Under the pieces are notes generated by a model that searched no databases, was not told the DNA's origin, and saw only the letters and a list, made by a program, of their open reading frames with translations. The position numbers and the translations under genes were made by a program. A stretch of 64,000 nucleotides of DNA from Clostridiales bacterium (GTDB lineage Bacteria; Bacillota; Clostridia; Christensenellales; Aristaeellaceae): positions 38,452 to 102,451 of the forward strand of contig SFET01000015.1 in assembly GCA_004557125.1 (NCBI GenBank), in the 5' to 3' direction. Shown one piece after another: positions 62,132-64,000 of this stretch. Position 1 is the first letter of the stretch, and each line of letters begins with the position of its first letter.

Positions 62132-62728
62132 ATGGCGGACGTAGAAGCGATTTCCAGGCTGGTCAACCAGCTCTCCAAGCTGCCGGGCATCGGCCGCAAG
62201 ACGGCCCAGCGCCTGGCCTATCACATCATCTCCCAGCCGGAGGATCAGGTGAAGGAGCTGGCCGTGGCCATCTACAACGGCAAAAAGCAGGTGCACTTCT
62301 GCCCGGTGTGCGGCAACTTTACCGATGTGGATCCCTGCGCCATCTGCTCGGATCCCAACCGCCGCAAGGACGTGATCTGCGTGGTGAAGGATCCCCGGGA
62401 CGTCAACGCCATGGAGCGCATGCGGGACTACAACGGCCTGTACCACGTGCTGCACGGCGTGATCTCCCCGATGGACGGCGTGGGCCCGGACGACATCCGC
62501 ATCCGCGAGCTGATGGAGCGCCTGTCCTCCGGCGAGGTGAAGGAGGTCGTGCTGGCCACCAACCCCGACGTGGAGGGCGAGGCCACCGCCGCCTACATCT
62601 CCCGGCTCATCAAGCCCATGGGCGTGCGCGTGACCCGAATCGCCCACGGCGTGCCGGTGGGCGGCGAGCTTGAGTACACCGACGAGGTCACGCTCCTGCG
62701 CGCCTTTCAGGGCCGGCGCGAGCTGTGA
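62132..62728 (+). CDS. recR: Recombination protein RecR
   Basis: A 198-aa recombination mediator. Helix-hairpin-helix KLPGIGRKTAQRLAY, the zinc finger CPVCGNFTDVDPCAIC, and the Toprim domain (VVKDPRDVNAMER; ATNPDVEGEATAAYI) are intact. It works with RecF/RecO in gap repair. The ATG at 62132 has SD GAGG; a GTG two codons upstream is also possible. Last protein gene before the tRNA cluster. Confidence 0.96.
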   Translation: MADVEAISRLVNQLSKLPGIGRKTAQRLAYHIISQPEDQVKELAVAIYNGKKQVHFCPVCGNFTDVDPCAICSDPNRRKDVICVVKDPRDVNAMERMRDYNGLYHVLHGVISPMDGVGPDDIRIRELMERLSSGEVKEVVLATNPDVEGEATAAYISRLIKPMGVRVTRIAHGVPVGGELEYTDEVTLLRAFQGRREL

Positions 62729-62774
62729 CGGCGGGCTTTTAACCGCAGCGTTTCTTTTTCGTACCAAAAAACTA

Positions 62775-62803
62775 TTGACAAAGCGCGGCGTATTTGCTAT
62801 AAT
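62775..62803 (+). promoter_or_regulatory. Consensus promoter of the tRNA cluster
   Basis: TTGACA (62775-62780), 17-base spacer, TATAAT (62798-62803): a perfect sigma-A promoter, 40 bases before the first tRNA. Confidence 0.88.
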
Positions 62804-62842
62804 TCTATACGTCGCTTCGGGCATGGCTCCGGATGTGTATGT

Positions 62843-62919
62843 CGGGGTGTGGCGCAGTTTGGTAGCGCACGTGCTTTGGGAGCATGGGGCCGCAGGTTCG
62901 AATCCTGTCACCCCGACCA
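62843..62919 (+). tRNA. tRNA-Pro (UGG)
   Basis: Acceptor stem CGGGGTG/CACCCCG, D-arm GGCGCAGTTTGGTAGCGC, anticodon loop TTTGGGA with anticodon TGG, T-arm GCAGGTTCGAATCCTGT and encoded CCA. First of four tRNAs in one transcript. Confidence 0.97.
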
Positions 62920-62925
62920 CGGTGT

Positions 62926-63000
62926 GACCTCTTGGTCAAGCGGTTAAGACACCGCCCTTTCACGGCGGTAACACGGGTTCGAGTCCCGTAGAGGTCACCA
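62926..63000 (+). tRNA. tRNA-Glu (UUC)
   Basis: Acceptor stem GACCTCT/AGAGGTC, discriminator A, encoded CCA. Anticodon stem-loop CCGCCCTTTCACGGCGG gives anticodon TTC. T-arm ACGGGTTCGAGTCCCGT. Six bases after tRNA-Pro. Confidence 0.96.
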
Positions 63001-63020
63001 TCTTTCTTCTATTGCGGTTT

Positions 63021-63097
63021 GGGCCTTTAGCTCAGTTGGTTAGAGCAGTCGGCTCATAACCGATCGGTCCAGGGTTCAAGTCCCTGAGGGCCCACCA
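63021..63097 (+). tRNA. tRNA-Met (CAU), or tRNA-Ile2
   Basis: Acceptor GGGCCTT, D-arm AGCTCAGTTGGTTAGAGC, anticodon stem-loop CGGCTCATAACCG (CAT), T-arm CAGGGTTCAAGTCCCTG, acceptor end and CCA at 63088-63097. The CAT anticodon with a paired first base pair means elongator Met or lysidine-modified Ile, not initiator. Confidence 0.92.
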
Positions 63098-63100
63098 TGT

Positions 63101-63177
63101 GGTGCGGTAGTTCAGTTGGTTAGAATGCCAGCCTGTCACGCTGGAGGTCGAGGGTTCGAGCCCCTTCCGCATCGCCA
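63101..63177 (+). tRNA. tRNA-Asp (GUC)
   Basis: Acceptor stem GGTGCGG/CCGCATC (one G-U pair), anticodon stem-loop CAGCCTGTCACGCTG with anticodon GTC, T-arm GAGGGTTCGAGCCCCTT, discriminator G and encoded CCA. Confidence 0.96.
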
Positions 63178-63180
63178 CAA

Positions 63181-63227
63181 AAGTGCGTAACCGTTGATAC
63201 AAATGGTTACGCACTTTTATTTTTTTC
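63181..63227 (+). terminator. Terminator of the tRNA cluster
   Basis: A perfect 12-bp stem AAGTGCGTAACC (63181-63192) / GGTTACGCACTT (63205-63216) followed by TTATTTTTTT. Confidence 0.92.
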
Positions 63228-63254
63228 CTAGTAGGAAAGCCTTGAAAAACAAAG

Positions 63255-63306
63255 AGTTCTGGCAACAGGGGGTTCAAATCGAACTCCTTGCTGCCAGAAC
63301 TTTTTT
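63255..63306 (+). terminator. Second terminator-like hairpin after the tRNAs
   Basis: Outer stem AGTTCTGGCA (63255-63264) / TGCCAGAACT (63292-63301), then six T. An inner GGGTTC/GAACTC stem lies in the loop. No gene ends here, so it may be the remnant of a lost gene or the 3' end of a small RNA. The region 63307-63679 is AT-rich with no convincing gene; it holds an imperfect hairpin with arms at 63519-63532 and 63562-63574. Confidence 0.6.
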
Positions 63307-63679
63307 GTGTTCAGATGAAAACCATATATTTTTATGATTTTCAAATGAACCCCCTCACGAGAAATAATTTGATAGTACGGGGAAAAATCTGAAAGTACAG
63401 AGGTATAAATTATAGAATTCATGCTCAGGTTCAGGGCACCAACATTCGCCTTGGTATTGCTCAGATGATAAATCTGTTTTGAAGCCAATGTCAGGAAAGG
63501 TTTTCAGCAGGAACAAATGCATCAAACAAGGGCTTTCGAGGTCAGATTCCGGCTTTGAACACCCTTGCTTGATGTATTGGATTGTGGTCAAACCGTTCGG
63601 CGGCACTGTGTGGATACGCCCCTCGGTGTATGGATTTTGGGATAATGAAAAGTATAAAAAATAAAAAGTTTCCCTGTTA

Positions 63680-64000
63680 GGGTCTGTCCCAAATTCTGTG
63701 TAAACACCGAAATGCAGTGCAAAATAGAGCCAAAATAATATAAGGCGGGAGCGGCGCCAGCTGCTGCCGCCTTGTCTACAAAATAACAGCAGTCTGAGGG
63801 CATGTCAAGGGCGGAGGCGTCGGCCTCCGTTCATCTCGACCCTTGACATGCCGGTATGCAGTCGGTCACTCCGGCATGCGATCCGCAAAGAATACAGTCA
63901 GTTGAGCGTGGATCACGCTCCAGTCCTGCCGTCTGCCAGTCCATTTCTTCGTGATATCCATCATGGCCAAATAGAGCATTTTCAGCAGGCTGTCATCCGT
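63680..64000 (-). mobile_element. IS256-family insertion sequence, end only (continues beyond window)
   Basis: The terminal inverted repeat begins GGGTCTGTCCCAAATTCTGT (63680-63699), the usual IS256-family end. Inward lie hairpins (AAGGCGG/CCGCCTT near 63743-63777; GGCATGTCAAGGG 63799-63811 / CCCTTGACATGCC 63841-63853 with an inner CGGAGGC/GCCTCCG stem), then the 3' end of the transposase gene on the minus strand. The other end is outside the window. Confidence 0.85.
63867..64000 (-). CDS. IS256-family transposase, C-terminal part (partial)
   Basis: An open frame entering from beyond the window and stopping at TGA 63869-63867. Its 44 visible residues (LLKMLYLAMMDITKKWTGRR, then QDWSVIHAQLTVFFADRMPE) are the highly conserved C-terminus of IS256/MULE-type DDE transposases. 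No start in the window, so the gene is partial only because of the cut. Nothing suggests it is broken. Confidence 0.88.

Noticed and set aside
63228..63679. Small ORFs between the tRNAs and the IS element
   Set aside because: No SD, no recognisable domain, and frames on both strands overlap an AT-rich region with hairpins; more likely non-coding or remnant DNA.

Overview
The window is a GC-rich, gene-dense chromosomal segment. It most resembles a Clostridia-type Firmicute, possibly a gut or rumen anaerobe. Supporting signs are strong AGGAGG ribosome binding sites, consensus sigma-A promoters, a T-box leader before alaS, a Gram-positive LexA box before recA, a SigB/SigF-type sigma factor with an RsbW-like partner, pyruvate phosphate dikinase, and an anaerobic sulfatase maturase. 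The exact lineage cannot be read from the sequence. A DnaA-box cluster at the left edge, together with mnmG-rsmG and ybaB-recR at the right, suggests the window lies near oriC.

Layout. 1-373: DnaA boxes and a terminator. 374-4716 (minus): RsbW-like protein, sigma factor, rRNA methyltransferase and a GH127-like protein in one operon. 4906-8323 (plus): pseudouridine synthase, two membrane proteins, MATE exporter. 8438-12714: CinA amidase, Wzt/Wzm polysaccharide exporter, and a divergent AlgX/AlgJ-like SGNH protein. 12847-16905 (minus): a metallophosphatase, then a lipoate operon (two lipoate ligases, LipA, a free-standing lipoyl domain). 17443-23483 (minus): secreted protein, xylulokinase, PlsY, Der and a radical-SAM DUF512 protein, interspersed with hairpin repeats. 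23728-26415: PPDK. 26594-43855: a carbohydrate locus. 44153-46195: lysS and greA. 46434-50635: DtxR-type regulator, broken glycosyltransferase, UxaB-like protein, double chagasin-like lipoprotein, UPF0303 protein. 50760-56863: recA, SH3 protein, glycerol-1-phosphate dehydrogenase, alaS with T-box. 58408-62728: mnmG-rsmG, Thr-rich lipoprotein, ybaB, recR. 62843-63177: four tRNAs (Pro, Glu, Met, Asp). 63680-64000: the end of an IS256-family element.

The most interesting region is 26.6-43.9 kb. Two large DUF5107-TPR proteins (1083 and 1068 aa) are each divergently transcribed from a 356-aa regulator that has a LacI-like sensor domain at the N-terminus and a LuxR-like HTH at the C-terminus. The two cassettes are clearly related. 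They bracket an AraF/G/H-type sugar ABC transporter, a creatininase-family protein, a sulfatase with the CxPxR motif and an aldose-1-epimerase-like protein; the anSME maturase follows the second regulator. My inference is a catabolic system for a sulfated sugar or glycan, with an unusual paired regulator/TPR-enzyme module.

Other notable points. Several proteins have lost key residues: the GH127-like protein, the UxaB-like protein, and Der, whose first G domain lacks switch I. AlaRS has no C-Ala domain. A two-hairpin repeat family occurs four times, and a three-hairpin element occurs as an inverted pair. Three genes (plsY, ppdK, a capsular glycosyltransferase) carry apparent one-base deletions, four in all, mostly in short G/C runs. 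This could be real decay but fits uncorrected assembly errors.
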